A stretch of DNA of 64,000 bases from Williamsia sp. 1135 (GTDB taxonomy: Bacteria > Actinomycetota > Actinomycetes > Mycobacteriales > Mycobacteriaceae). Both the position numbers and the translations under genes were made by a program. The stretch spans positions 248,001 through 312,000 of the forward strand of contig NZ_MJEI01000105.1 of the NCBI RefSeq assembly GCF_002095395.1. Direction: 5' to 3'. The notes under the pieces are model-generated. The model was given only the letters and a program-made list of their open reading frames with translations, searched no databases and had not been told where the DNA came from. This document shows positions 26,613 to 35,125 of this stretch, piece by piece (within the stretch, counting starts at the first letter, position 1; each line of letters begins with the position of its first letter).

Positions 26613-27914
26613 TTGACACCGGGGCAACTGTTGATGCCGGGGGCGATACCGACGCGGGCCGACCGCACGCGGGACGTCCTCGCCGCTGTGGCACTGCTCG
26701 TGTCGCTTGCGCTGCAATGGAATGCCGACGACGTCGGTGCCCTCCGCGTCGATGTCGCCATCGTCACCGCGCTCTCGTTGCTCTCCCTGATGCTGCCCGC
26801 GGCCAGCCGTCGCGGTGTGTTCGGTCCGCGCTGGACCCCGGCGAGATTGCGGCTGACCAAACTTCTCTTCGGTGTTCCCTATCTGACACTTGTCGCGGTG
26901 TACCTCGGCTGGGACGTGTTCAGCCGCTGGGCCGAATGGGATTACGGCAGCACAGGTCTGGGTCCCGCGGTGTGGATCGGCTTCGCCGGTGCCGTGCTGG
27001 CCGCCCAGCCACGGGATTCCGAACTCTTCGACGTCGTAGATCTGCGCAGGACCCGCTCACAGGCGCGGACAGTACTGATAATCACCGGCGGCCTGTTCGC
27101 TGCATCAGCGCTGTCCGCGGTGGCGACGGCGCTGTACCGCTTTGTCGACGGCGTCGATGCGATCGCCGGTATCAGGGTCGGGGTCCTCGATCCACTCGTC
27201 ACGGCTCTGGTCGCCCTGTGCTGGCTCGCCATCGTCGGGCAGCTCGTGGCGGCCGCTGCGGCAGGCAGGGGTGGCGGGGCTCTGTGCCTGTCCCTCCTCG
27301 GCTGGGCGGCGGCGACCTGGGCCCTGGTCGTCTCGATCCCCGGGGCCCCTTTCGATTCCGTGGACACGGTCCAGCTCGGCTACCTCGGGATCGGGTTCCT
27401 CGGTGGTCTCGGGGCGGCCGCGGCATCTCCGGCGCTCGCCACCCCTCTCGCCATGACACAGCGCGACTACTACCTGCCCCCACTGAGGTTGGTACTCGTG
27501 GTGTCGACGCTGTGGGTGGCGGTGTCGGTGGTTCGGCTGACGTTGTACTCGGCGTCCGTCGCCACCCTGGCGGCACTGGTGTTCTTCACGGTGGCCGTCG
27601 CAGGTGCGACCTACCTCCGGGAGCGCCTGTCAGGGAGTGCCGCCCCGCAGCGCGGCGCACTGCTCGCAGTGGCTGCGGTGCTCTTCGCGATCGGCCTCGC
27701 GGTACTCGTGACCATGGGCGTTCGTATCAACTGGAACTATCCGGCGCCGATGGCGCTGTGGCTGACCGGTGTGATCGTCCCCGCGCTGATCTTCTGGCGT
27801 GAGCTGCTGGCCCCCGGACTGCACTCGCGCCCCCAACCCGGGTCACCACCGGACGGATTCATCAGCTGGGCAGCACCGGGCCCCGGCGCGCAGCCCGACG
27901 GGACCGGGCGATGA
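26613..27914 (+). CDS. Polytopic membrane protein of unknown function (possibly DUF7937)
   Basis: A protein of about 433 residues with roughly ten hydrophobic helices and short charged loops. It resembles uncharacterised actinobacterial membrane proteins (possibly DUF7937); no catalytic motif is seen. Start: TTG 26613 lies 11-13 bases after a GGAGGAGA ribosome binding site (26594-26601); ATG 26634 is the alternative. The stop overlaps the next gene's start by 4 bases, so the two proteins are probably made together and may act together. Confidence 0.7.
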   Translation: MTPGQLLMPGAIPTRADRTRDVLAAVALLVSLALQWNADDVGALRVDVAIVTALSLLSLMLPAASRRGVFGPRWTPARLRLTKLLFGVPYLTLVAVYLGWDVFSRWAEWDYGSTGLGPAVWIGFAGAVLAAQPRDSELFDVVDLRRTRSQARTVLIITGGLFAASALSAVATALYRFVDGVDAIAGIRVGVLDPLVTALVALCWLAIVGQLVAAAAAGRGGGALCLSLLGWAAATWALVVSIPGAPFDSVDTVQLGYLGIGFLGGLGAAAASPALATPLAMTQRDYYLPPLRLVLVVSTLWVAVSVVRLTLYSASVATLAALVFFTVAVAGATYLRERLSGSAAPQRGALLAVAAVLFAIGLAVLVTMGVRINWNYPAPMALWLTGVIVPALIFWRELLAPGLHSRPQPGSPPDGFISWAAPGPGAQPDGTGR

Positions 27915-29572
27915 GCCACGTACCCCCGAGTGCCCCGCCATACCCGACCGGCGGGCTTCCACCACAGTGGCAGTCGCCGTCCGGGCCGCCGCCGCGGCGG
28001 CGCGGCCGCGCCGCCGCAAAGGTTCTCATCGTCCTCGTCGTGATCGCGCTCCTGACGACGGCCGGGTTCGTCGCCAATCGCTTGTTGGTCAACGCGGTGG
28101 GAGGAGCGACGTCGGCCACCGCATCGGTTCAGCGGTTCTTCGACGCTCTCGAGGACAAGGACTGGACGGCTCTGGGGTTGCTGCTGCCGCCCGACGAGAC
28201 ATTGCAGGTCGCCGGGTTGCTACGCGACACAGCGGATCTGCAGGGGTCGATCGGCGGCTCTGCGGACTCGATGACCGACCAGTTGGACGGCGTGAACATC
28301 GACGTGTCGGACCTGTCCCTGTCGAGCGACGAGATCGCGCAAGACCTGTCGAAGGTGACGATAGAGCAGGCGACGATCGTGATCGAGATCGACGAGAAGA
28401 CAACCGAATCGCTGGCCGATCTGATCCCCGACGCCGGGATAGAGGGCCTCGGGTCCATCGGGGTCACGGTGTCGATCGACGGGCCCGAGGTGTCGTACGA
28501 ATACCGGGGCGGATCCGAGCGCGATTCCGGCAGCGAGTCCGTGGTCATCGGTGGTGACGCTCAACCTCCGTTTCTGATGTCGGTACGCCGTGGTGGTGGC
28601 TGGTTCGTCAGTCCCATGTTCACCGGCGCGCAGTACCTGGCGGAGGAGTCCGGCTGGGAGACCGCGGATTCTGGTGAATCGGACGTCACCTTCGACTCAC
28701 CGGACGAAGCTGCAGCCGGATTCGTCGAGGGGTTGGCCGAGACGATCGCGACCGCCGACATCGGGTACGTGGCCGACGCCATGGGCGGCGTGGAGGCGCG
28801 GCTGTTGCGTACCTACGCCGCGGGTATCAACGCGGAACTCGAGTCCGACCCTGACCTGGGTCTGGGTGCCGATGTGCAGATCACGGTGCGGGACACCGAC
28901 TTCGACGTCACGCCGGGGGAGAACAGGCAGGCCCGCATCAAGATTTCGCACATCGGGCTCGAGTTGGGGGCGGACGGGCGGCGGTCGACGATCGACTTCG
29001 ACGGCGATTGCGTCCGGTTCGTCGCCGACGACGAACCGGACGAGGGTGGATGTATCTCCGATGGCGGAGAGTTCGCGAGCAGGCTCTACCGGTCGCTCGG
29101 GCACCTCGTCGCGATCCCGCAGGACGGCGGTTGGAAGGTCAGCCCCGTCGCCACCTACTTCGACTGGATGGGAATCGCCGTGCGTGAACTGGCCGGCGTC
29201 GACGCCGACCTGCTCACAGCAGTCGTGCACATGGACTTCTCACGGTTGGCTGCGCGTGAACCGGTGGGACGTATCGGGGTCTCTGACGAGATCACGGTGC
29301 AAATAGCTCCCGTGTCGAGCGCGATCTACGCGGGGGTGAGCGTGATCGAGGCAGAGCCCTCGGCGGACCTGGTCGACTACTCCTGTACCAGCGACAACGC
29401 ACCGTACTTCTGCGAGATCGTCGTCGTCGATGCCGAGGGCCGCAGGATTGAGATGGAGTCGAACTACGATGTCGGGGACGGCTACCGAAGTGGATATGCG
29501 GTGCCGGGGCCGACGCGCCTGCTGGTCGCCGGGGTGGCAGGTACGGTCGTCGTCGAGAGTGCGCCGGGTTAG
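27911..29572 (+). CDS. Single-pass envelope protein of unknown function, Pro-rich N-terminus
   Basis: A 553-residue protein. The N-terminal 30 residues are Pro/Gly-rich and end in RRRGRAAAK, followed by one membrane segment (about 37-62) and a large acidic extracytoplasmic domain starting with SVQRFFDALEDKDWTALGLLL. That start resembles NTF2-like/DUF4878 lipoprotein domains. Two similar-sized halves can be suspected (about 70-240 and 255-430), since the FDALEDKDW and FVEGLAETIATADIGYV segments open each. Coupled by ATGA to the polytopic gene upstream. Function unknown. Confidence 0.75.
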   Translation: MSHVPPSAPPYPTGGLPPQWQSPSGPPPRRRGRAAAKVLIVLVVIALLTTAGFVANRLLVNAVGGATSATASVQRFFDALEDKDWTALGLLLPPDETLQVAGLLRDTADLQGSIGGSADSMTDQLDGVNIDVSDLSLSSDEIAQDLSKVTIEQATIVIEIDEKTTESLADLIPDAGIEGLGSIGVTVSIDGPEVSYEYRGGSERDSGSESVVIGGDAQPPFLMSVRRGGGWFVSPMFTGAQYLAEESGWETADSGESDVTFDSPDEAAAGFVEGLAETIATADIGYVADAMGGVEARLLRTYAAGINAELESDPDLGLGADVQITVRDTDFDVTPGENRQARIKISHIGLELGADGRRSTIDFDGDCVRFVADDEPDEGGCISDGGEFASRLYRSLGHLVAIPQDGGWKVSPVATYFDWMGIAVRELAGVDADLLTAVVHMDFSRLAAREPVGRIGVSDEITVQIAPVSSAIYAGVSVIEAEPSADLVDYSCTSDNAPYFCEIVVVDAEGRRIEMESNYDVGDGYRSGYAVPGPTRLLVAGVAGTVVVESAPG

Positions 29573-29687
29573 CCGCGCCACCTGAGGTGTCGGTACTCGC
29601 AGGTGACCCACCGGCCGACGTCCAACGGTCTGTCGGAGACCCCTCGTAGGATCGTCGCTGTCACCGGCGATCGGAGAGGAGGTCACT

Positions 29688-30890
29688 GTGAGTGCAGCGC
29701 TGCCGTTGTTCTTGCCCGAACAGCACGTGACCTTCATCCATACGGCCGATTGGCAACTGGGGATGACCCGGCATTTTCTGCGTGGCGACGCCCAGGCCCG
29801 CTACACCGCCGCGCGGCAGGAGGCCATCGGACGAATCGGCAGACTCGCCGACGCCCACCACGCGGAGTTCGTCCTCGTATGCGGCGACGTGTTCGAGGAT
29901 CGGCAGGTCTCCTCACGGGTGATCCGCCGGAGTCTTGATCATCTGCGGCAGGTGCCGTGCCCGGTGTATCTCCTTCCGGGCAACCACGATCCGATGGACG
30001 CTGCAAGTATCTACAACTCGAGGGTGTTCGCCGACAACAAGCCCGATCATGTCCATGTGCTGGATACGGCCGGTGTGGTGCAGGTGCGCCCCGGTGTTTC
30101 TTTGATCGCGGCCCCTTGGACCACCAAGGTTCCTCTGTCCGATCTGGTGACCCAGCAACTCGATTGCCTGGTACCCAGCGATGACATCCGTATCCTGGCG
30201 GGTCATGGCAGGGTCGATGTCTTCGCCCCGCAATCCGCAGACCCTTCGCTGATCGAGGTGGATGAGCTCGAGCGCGCGGTTGCCGCCGGATTGGTCGATT
30301 ATGTGGCACTGGGTGATCGGCATTCGACGACGGAGATCGGTGACTCCGGCCGGATCTGGTACTCCGGTGCCCAGGAGGTCACCAACTACGACCATCGCGA
30401 GGCGGAACCGGGCCAGGTGCTCGTCGTCGAGTTGACCCGTGGTGAGTCCGCCTCCGACAGCGCTCCCGCCCAGTCGGTGACGGTGACCCCACATCAGGTG
30501 GGCGAGTGGGCGTTTCGCACCGTCGAGCACGATGTGAACGGCGGCGACGACATCGCAGAACTCCGCCGCAGGCTCGATGCCTTCGGCAACAAGTCTCAGA
30601 CCGTCGTTCAGCTCGCGCTACGTGGTTCGGTGAGTATCACCGAACGGTCCGAATTGGACACGATGATCGAGGAGTTCACCGATCGCTTCGCGGCACTCAC
30701 CTGGTGGGAACTGCGTCATGATCTGGTCATCAGGCCCGACGACAACGACTTCGCGCACCTGCAGTTGAGTGGTTTCATCGGCGATGCCGCCGCCGAATTG
30801 TCGGCCAGCGCAGCCGGCGACGGTGAGGATGCGATCGCGGCTCAGGAGGCGCTCGCTCTGCTCTTCCGGTTGGCGGGTGGGAGCGCATGA
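29688..30890 (+). CDS. SbcD/YhaO-type DNA repair metallophosphoesterase
   Basis: Mre11-like nuclease subunit of 400 residues. Metal-binding motifs are in order: FIHTADWQLG (D-x-H replaced by ADWQ), VCGDVFED, LLPGNHDP, AGHG and YVALGDRHS. In this family these ligands hold two Mn ions for exo/endonuclease activity. GTG 29688 has a strong AGGAGGT 8 bases upstream, and a TAGGAT box sits at 29647-29652. The stop overlaps the ATPase gene start by 4 bases. It is the likely counterpart of M. tuberculosis Rv1277 by length, order and partner. Confidence 0.87.
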   Translation: MSAALPLFLPEQHVTFIHTADWQLGMTRHFLRGDAQARYTAARQEAIGRIGRLADAHHAEFVLVCGDVFEDRQVSSRVIRRSLDHLRQVPCPVYLLPGNHDPMDAASIYNSRVFADNKPDHVHVLDTAGVVQVRPGVSLIAAPWTTKVPLSDLVTQQLDCLVPSDDIRILAGHGRVDVFAPQSADPSLIEVDELERAVAAGLVDYVALGDRHSTTEIGDSGRIWYSGAQEVTNYDHREAEPGQVLVVELTRGESASDSAPAQSVTVTPHQVGEWAFRTVEHDVNGGDDIAELRRRLDAFGNKSQTVVQLALRGSVSITERSELDTMIEEFTDRFAALTWWELRHDLVIRPDDNDFAHLQLSGFIGDAAAELSASAAGDGEDAIAAQEALALLFRLAGGSA

Positions 30891-33496
30891 AGCTGCACCG
30901 GTTGCGGCTGAGTCACTTCCGCGGTGTCGTCGAACGGGAGGTGCACTTCGCCGAGAACGGAGTCACCGTCGTCGAAGGCGCCAACGAGGCCGGGAAATCG
31001 TCGATGATCGAGGCTCTCGATCTCCTGCTCGAAGTGCGTTCGGACAGCAAGAGCGCGAAGGTGCGGGCGGTATCGCCGGCAGGGGTGGACGCCGGGACGG
31101 TAGTCGAAGCCGACATCACCTGCGGCCGTTACCGGTTCACCTATACCAAGCAGTACAACAAGGCGGCTCGCACAGAATTGGTCATCCACGAACCTGCGCC
31201 AGAGCAGCTCTCGGGACGTACCGCCCACGACAGGGTGGGTTCGATTCTCGCCGATGAGGTGGATGCGACCCTGTTCAAGGCTCTGCGGCTGCTGCAGGCC
31301 GGGGATCCGACGGTGGGCGATCTCGCTGCCAGCTCGGCGCTGTCACGCGCACTGGATGCGGCGGCGGGAACGACCAAGGCCGGCGTCGGCGACGGCGAGG
31401 GCGACGCGATGTTGCTCGACGCGGTGAGGGCCGAATATGAAAGGTACTTCACTGCAGGGCAGGGTCGCCCGTCACGTGAATTGGCCTCGGCAGCAACCCG
31501 TCTCGAAGAGGCGCTGGCACTGAGCAACGAACTGGCAGCCGCGATGGAACAATTGGGTGGCGATCACGCGCGTCTGGAGACGTTGACCGGGAACCGTCGC
31601 GAACTGGCGAACTCGCTCGAGTTCGCGAAGGTGGAACTGTCGGCATTGACCGAACGGTCCGCCGAATCGAGCGGCCTGCAACGGCAGCACGCCGAAGCGA
31701 CGTCGGCCGCCGCTCTGCTCAGGAGTCAGTTGCGGTTGCACGAACGCGATGTCGCACAGCGCGCCGCCGCCCGTAAGCGGATCGCGGACTGCGACAAGGC
31801 CGTGGACGTCACCAGACGCGCCATCGCGACGCTCGAACGCAAGGATGCGGAGGCCGCCGCTGTCCTTGCAGACGTCGAGCGAGAGCTCGATGAGTTGCGC
31901 CGGGCCGATACCGAAGCCACGTCCCTGGTGCGCAGCGCGCGCGCCGCGGCCCGTTCGGCGAACCTCGTCGCCCGCCGTGACGAACTGACCGCGCTCCTGG
32001 CGCGCGTGGCAGACGTACGCAGTGCGCTCTCGGACGAACAGCGCAAAGTAGCGGGCCTCGTGCACGACCGTGAGGACCTCGAGGCCGTCGAACAGCTGCT
32101 GCAGACGGTGACCATCACGCGTGCGCAACTGGAGTCGGCGGCAGCCACCGTGAGCGTGTGCAGGCTGGGCGACGCGCCGGTCACGGTCAACGGAGCCGAG
32201 ACCGACGAGTCCGAATTGGCGATCACCGGCGACACAGTCGTCGAGGTGGCCGGCGTGGTTCGCCTCGTGTTGTCCGCGGGCGCCGAATCGGCATCCCTGA
32301 TCGACCGATTTTCCCGTGCCGAACGGGAACTCGCCGACGCGTTGGCCGAAGCGGGGGTCGACGACGTCGCCGAGTTGCGCGGGCTGGTTCGGGCTCGTGA
32401 GCGAGCCGAAACGGAGGTCGACAACCTGCGTGGCCGGCTCGCGGCGATCATCGCCGGCGGTGATGAAGGTGCGCTGCGTGCCGAGCTGTCGGAGCTCGTG
32501 AGTCGTCTCGAGGTCACCGCAGCCGCAGATCCTGATGTTCCGGACGTCGAGGAAGCCGAACGACGCGCAGGCACCGCCGCGGCACGGTTGGCCGCAGCCG
32601 CGGCACGGACAGCCGAACTGCGCAGTGAGCACCGCAGCGTCGACAGCGAGTTGCGGATTCTGCGGGCACGGTGCGATGAACTGGTCGCCGACCGCGCGGA
32701 ACTCGCGCGGCAGAACGACGAGATCGGCAGTCTGGACGGTGCTGACCATCCCGGCGACGACCCGGACAGGCTGCGCGAGCGGCTGCTGGCAGAGCTGGCT
32801 CACGCAGACTCCGAGGTTCGTCGCGTCGTCGCGAGGATCGACGATGCCGACCTCGAATCCCTGGAGTTGCAGCACGCGAACATGCAGTCGGTGGTGGAAC
32901 GCGGCGAACCGCGGCTGGCCGAACTCGGCAACGAGATCGCGGAGCTGCGGACCAGGATCGAGATCCGCCGTGACGACGGCAAACTCGACCAGGTGCATCA
33001 GGCAGAGACCGAGTTGGTCGGCGCCCGTGGTGATTTCGATCGCATCAACACTCGTGCGCAGGCGGCCAGGTTGTTGTTGCAGACTCTCGAGCGACATCGA
33101 GATGCCACTCGGCGCACATATGTTCAGCCGTTCACCGACCAGATCCTGCGGCTCGGGAAGGTCGTGTTCGGTCCGACCCTGCAGGTCGGGGTCGACGAAG
33201 AGTTGCGGATCACCACGCGCACGGTAGGTGGGGTGACCGTGGACCACGACGCGCTGTCGGGGGGCGCCAAGGAGCAGCTGGGGATCATCAGCAGGCTGGC
33301 GTGCGCGATGCTGGTCGACCCGGACGACGGGGTACCGGTGATCATCGACGACGCGCTGGGATACACCGATCCGGAGCGGCTGGCGAGCATGGGCGCGGTG
33401 CTCGGCCACGCCGGTCGCCATACCCAGGTGATCGTGCTGACCTGCACGCCTGCGCGCTACAGCAGTGTCGGGGGAGCGCATCTCGTTGCAGTCTGA
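30887..33496 (+). CDS. Rad50/YhaN-like coiled-coil ATPase without a zinc hook
   Basis: SMC-like ATPase of 869 residues, probable partner of the nuclease upstream. The N-terminal half has Walker A EGANEAGKSSM near 30-40; long Ala/Glu/Arg-rich coiled coils run about 190-410 and 470-750; the C-terminal half has signature LSGGAKEQLG and Walker B PVIIDDALGYTD. No CxxC hook is present anywhere. Instead a short beta-rich segment (about 420-467) interrupts the coil at its midpoint. It is the likely counterpart of M. tuberculosis Rv1278. A DNA end-processing role is inferred from the partner. Confidence 0.87.
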   Translation: MKLHRLRLSHFRGVVEREVHFAENGVTVVEGANEAGKSSMIEALDLLLEVRSDSKSAKVRAVSPAGVDAGTVVEADITCGRYRFTYTKQYNKAARTELVIHEPAPEQLSGRTAHDRVGSILADEVDATLFKALRLLQAGDPTVGDLAASSALSRALDAAAGTTKAGVGDGEGDAMLLDAVRAEYERYFTAGQGRPSRELASAATRLEEALALSNELAAAMEQLGGDHARLETLTGNRRELANSLEFAKVELSALTERSAESSGLQRQHAEATSAAALLRSQLRLHERDVAQRAAARKRIADCDKAVDVTRRAIATLERKDAEAAAVLADVERELDELRRADTEATSLVRSARAAARSANLVARRDELTALLARVADVRSALSDEQRKVAGLVHDREDLEAVEQLLQTVTITRAQLESAAATVSVCRLGDAPVTVNGAETDESELAITGDTVVEVAGVVRLVLSAGAESASLIDRFSRAERELADALAEAGVDDVAELRGLVRARERAETEVDNLRGRLAAIIAGGDEGALRAELSELVSRLEVTAAADPDVPDVEEAERRAGTAAARLAAAAARTAELRSEHRSVDSELRILRARCDELVADRAELARQNDEIGSLDGADHPGDDPDRLRERLLAELAHADSEVRRVVARIDDADLESLELQHANMQSVVERGEPRLAELGNEIAELRTRIEIRRDDGKLDQVHQAETELVGARGDFDRINTRAQAARLLLQTLERHRDATRRTYVQPFTDQILRLGKVVFGPTLQVGVDEELRITTRTVGGVTVDHDALSGGAKEQLGIISRLACAMLVDPDDGVPVIIDDALGYTDPERLASMGAVLGHAGRHTQVIVLTCTPARYSSVGGAHLVAV

Positions 33497-33516
33497 GGTG
33501 GCGCGCCGCAGGCGTT

Positions 33517-33546
33517 TTGGGTTGCGGTTCGCAGATGCGCTAGGCT
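33517..33546 (+). promoter_or_regulatory. Putative tRNA-Arg promoter
   Basis: TTGGGT (33517-33522), 18-base spacer, TAGGCT (33541-33546), 16 bases before the mature tRNA 5' end. The spacing is normal for a primary sigma factor promoter. Confidence 0.5.
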
Positions 33547-33562
33547 GACTCTCGCCCAACGA

Positions 33563-33635
33563 GCCCCCGTAGCTCAGGGGATAGAGCGTCCGCCTCCGGA
33601 GCGGAAGGCCGCAGGTTCGAATCCTGCCGGGGGCA
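33563..33635 (+). tRNA. tRNA-Arg (anticodon CCG)
   Basis: A 73-base cloverleaf: acceptor GCCCCCG pairs with CGGGGGC, D-arm GCTC/GAGC, anticodon stem TCCGC/GCGGA around loop CTCCGGA with anticodon CCG at 33596-33598, and T-arm GCAGG/CCTGC with loop TTCGAAT. Discriminator A; no CCA encoded. It reads CGG codons, frequent in this GC-rich genome. No integrase gene or repeated 3' end is seen beside it. Confidence 0.97.
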
Positions 33636-33660
33636 CACATCTTCTCGTACCCCTTCCCGG

Positions 33661-33703
33661 CGTCTGCGAGTTTTCTTACCTCGCGGGTAATCGATCGCAG
33701 ACG
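33661..33703. promoter_or_regulatory. Nested inverted repeat between tRNA-Arg and the small membrane gene
   Basis: Outer arms CGTCTGCGA (33661-33669) and TCGCAGACG (33695-33703) are perfect; inner arms TTACC (33676-33680) and GGTAA (33686-33690). It could end the tRNA transcript or be an operator for the gene starting at 33727. Confidence 0.45.
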
Positions 33704-33726
33704 TTGTCGCCGCCATCGTTGAAGCC

Positions 33727-34092
33727 ATGGATACTCCCTCGGTCTCGACGACTCTTCTGCCACCGGGTACCCCGCGCTGGCTGCGCGCGGTACTGATCAT
33801 GGATCGGGCCGGATCCTCCTGGTACATCGGGATGGGATTCACCTTCGCGCCGCTGCTCATCATCCTCGACCCGTGGCCGCCCCTGGTGGTCGCTGCGTGG
33901 ATCGCCATCGGACTGTTCGGCCTCTGGTTGGGGATTCTCGGCATCTTCATGGCGACCGGGCTGTCGATCATCCTGCGCGCGGGTGAGCAGGTGCCGGAGT
34001 CGTACTGGCGCTCGGTCATCGACTTCCCGCCCACCGAGGCGCCTGAGCGGCGCATCGATGGGCCTTGCGGCTCGCCTACTCCGGAGATATAG
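33727..34092 (+). CDS. Small membrane protein of unknown function
   Basis: A 121-residue protein with a hydrophobic block at about 35-85 that makes two membrane helices (FTFAPLLIILDPWPPLVVAAW and AIGLFGLWLGILGIFMATG, both shortened here to their cores). The C-terminal tail is hydrophilic. I recognise no domain. Its 3' end runs into the operator of the downstream OhrR-type gene, so transcription through it would meet the bound regulator. Confidence 0.6.
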   Translation: MDTPSVSTTLLPPGTPRWLRAVLIMDRAGSSWYIGMGFTFAPLLIILDPWPPLVVAAWIAIGLFGLWLGILGIFMATGLSIILRAGEQVPESYWRSVIDFPPTEAPERRIDGPCGSPTPEI

Positions 34093-34123
34093 TTAGTGCA
34101 CTAACTATTAGTGTCATAACTAA
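34088..34123. promoter_or_regulatory. OhrR/MarR operator: perfect 20-bp palindrome plus second partial site
   Basis: ATAGTTAGTG followed by its exact reverse complement CACTAACTAT (34089-34108) overlaps a TATAGT -10 box (34088-34093). A second imperfect inverted repeat, TTAGT-N6-ACTAA, adjoins it at 34108-34123. This layout suits cooperative autorepression of the gene starting at 34137. Confidence 0.75.
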
Positions 34124-34136
34124 GGGGTCGAAGCCG

Positions 34137-34619
34137 ATGGAACAAAACGTGGTCCTCGACCGTGACCCGTTGGCGTTGGAACGGCAGGTCTGTTTCGCGC
34201 TGGCAGTCGCCAATCGGACCGTGCTCGGTGTGTACCGACCCTTGCTCGAGCCGCTGGGGCTCACCCATCCGCAGTATCTCGTGATGCTCGCCCTGTGGGA
34301 GCGGGCGCCGATGTCCGTGCGGGAGATCGCCTCAGCGCTCCAGCTCGACTCCCCGACACTCTCGCCGTTGCTCAAGCGACTGGAAGCGGCCGGCCTGATC
34401 ACCCGTACCCGCACCGCGGCCGACGAACGGCAGCTGGCGATCGAACTCACCGAGCAGGGGAGGGCGCTGCGCACACAGGCGGAGAAGATCCCGCCGGCAG
34501 TGGTTCGCACCCTGGGAGTCGAGCTGGCGGCTCTGGAGGAACTGCGCCGAGTGCTGACCGAGGTCAATGAAGCGGCCTCTGCAGCCATCGCATCCGGCTC
34601 CATCTCACTCGAGCCGTGA
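34137..34619 (+). CDS. OhrR-type MarR-family redox regulator
   Basis: A 160-residue winged-helix repressor. The N-terminal LERQVCFALAVANR places a Cys at residue 19, matching the peroxide-sensing Cys of OhrR (Cys22 in Xanthomonas, Cys15 in Bacillus). YRPLLEPLGLTHPQYLVMLALWE and TLSPLLKRLEAAGLITR are the dimer and DNA-recognition parts. In OhrR, organic hydroperoxide oxidises this Cys and releases DNA. ATG 34137 has AAGGGG 9 bases upstream; the ORF extends to 34065 across its own operator. No ohr gene is nearby, which is unusual. Confidence 0.87.
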   Translation: MEQNVVLDRDPLALERQVCFALAVANRTVLGVYRPLLEPLGLTHPQYLVMLALWERAPMSVREIASALQLDSPTLSPLLKRLEAAGLITRTRTAADERQLAIELTEQGRALRTQAEKIPPAVVRTLGVELAALEELRRVLTEVNEAASAAIASGSISLEP

Positions 34620-34669
34620 CCACCTCAGCGGACGCGCGGAGTGCGTCTCTACGACAGGGAGAAAGTGAC

Positions 34670-35050
34670 ATGACCGAACGGACCAGGCCGACACCATGGC
34701 AGTGGCTCGGTTACACAGCCGGACGGAAACTGCCCGACTCGATGCAGGATTGGGTGCGCCGTGATCTGACCGGGCCCTGGCGAGTGCCACGACACCTGGT
34801 GCGCGGAATGATCCCGTTCACCCCGGTGTTCGCGGCGTTCCTGCTCTTCCCCGGGCCGATCTATCTGCGGTTGGCAATGATCCTGCTCGGGTTGATCCTC
34901 GCGGTGTTCTACTGCGCGGCGTACATGCCGATGAACCGGGCGCACAGGCTCGAACTGCACGGTCTGCCCGTCGACCTGGAAAGTCCCGAACGGGCGCGCC
35001 GTCATGCGACCGATCGCACGACCTACGAGCGGCTGCACGGCCGCGACTGA
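34670..35050 (+). CDS. DUF5313 family membrane protein
   Basis: A 126-residue protein resembling the actinobacterial DUF5313 family. RPTPWQWLGYTAGRKLPDSM is its N-terminal motif, followed by WVRRDLTGPWRVPRHLVR and two adjacent membrane helices (about 50-90). Basic, cytoplasmic ends. ATG 34670 is preceded by GGGAGAAAG. It lies 50 bases after the OhrR-type gene on the same strand, so it may be under that regulator's control. Function unknown. Confidence 0.78.
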   Translation: MTERTRPTPWQWLGYTAGRKLPDSMQDWVRRDLTGPWRVPRHLVRGMIPFTPVFAAFLLFPGPIYLRLAMILLGLILAVFYCAAYMPMNRAHRLELHGLPVDLESPERARRHATDRTTYERLHGRD

Positions 35051-35067
35051 TCCCGGCCAGCCGCCGA

Positions 35068-35109
35068 CCGTGCCGATCCGGCCGTGCCGATCCGGCCGTG
35101 CCGATACAG
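35068..35109. repeat. Three tandem 14-bp units
   Basis: CCGTGCCGATCCGG occurs twice in a row (35068-35081, 35082-35095), then a third diverged copy (35096-35109). It fills the gap between two convergent genes. Copy number may vary between strains; no other role is evident. Confidence 0.8.
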
Positions 35110-35125
35110 CCGTCGACGGGGCGAT

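Noticed and set aside
33563-33635. tRNA-Arg as an attachment site of an integrated element
   Set aside because: No integrase, no direct repeat of the tRNA 3' end in the window, and flanking genes are ordinary chromosomal ones.
31472-33763. A 763-codon minus-strand frame over the YhaN-like gene and the tRNA
   Set aside because: It runs through the tRNA-Arg gene and opposes a gene with full ATPase motifs.
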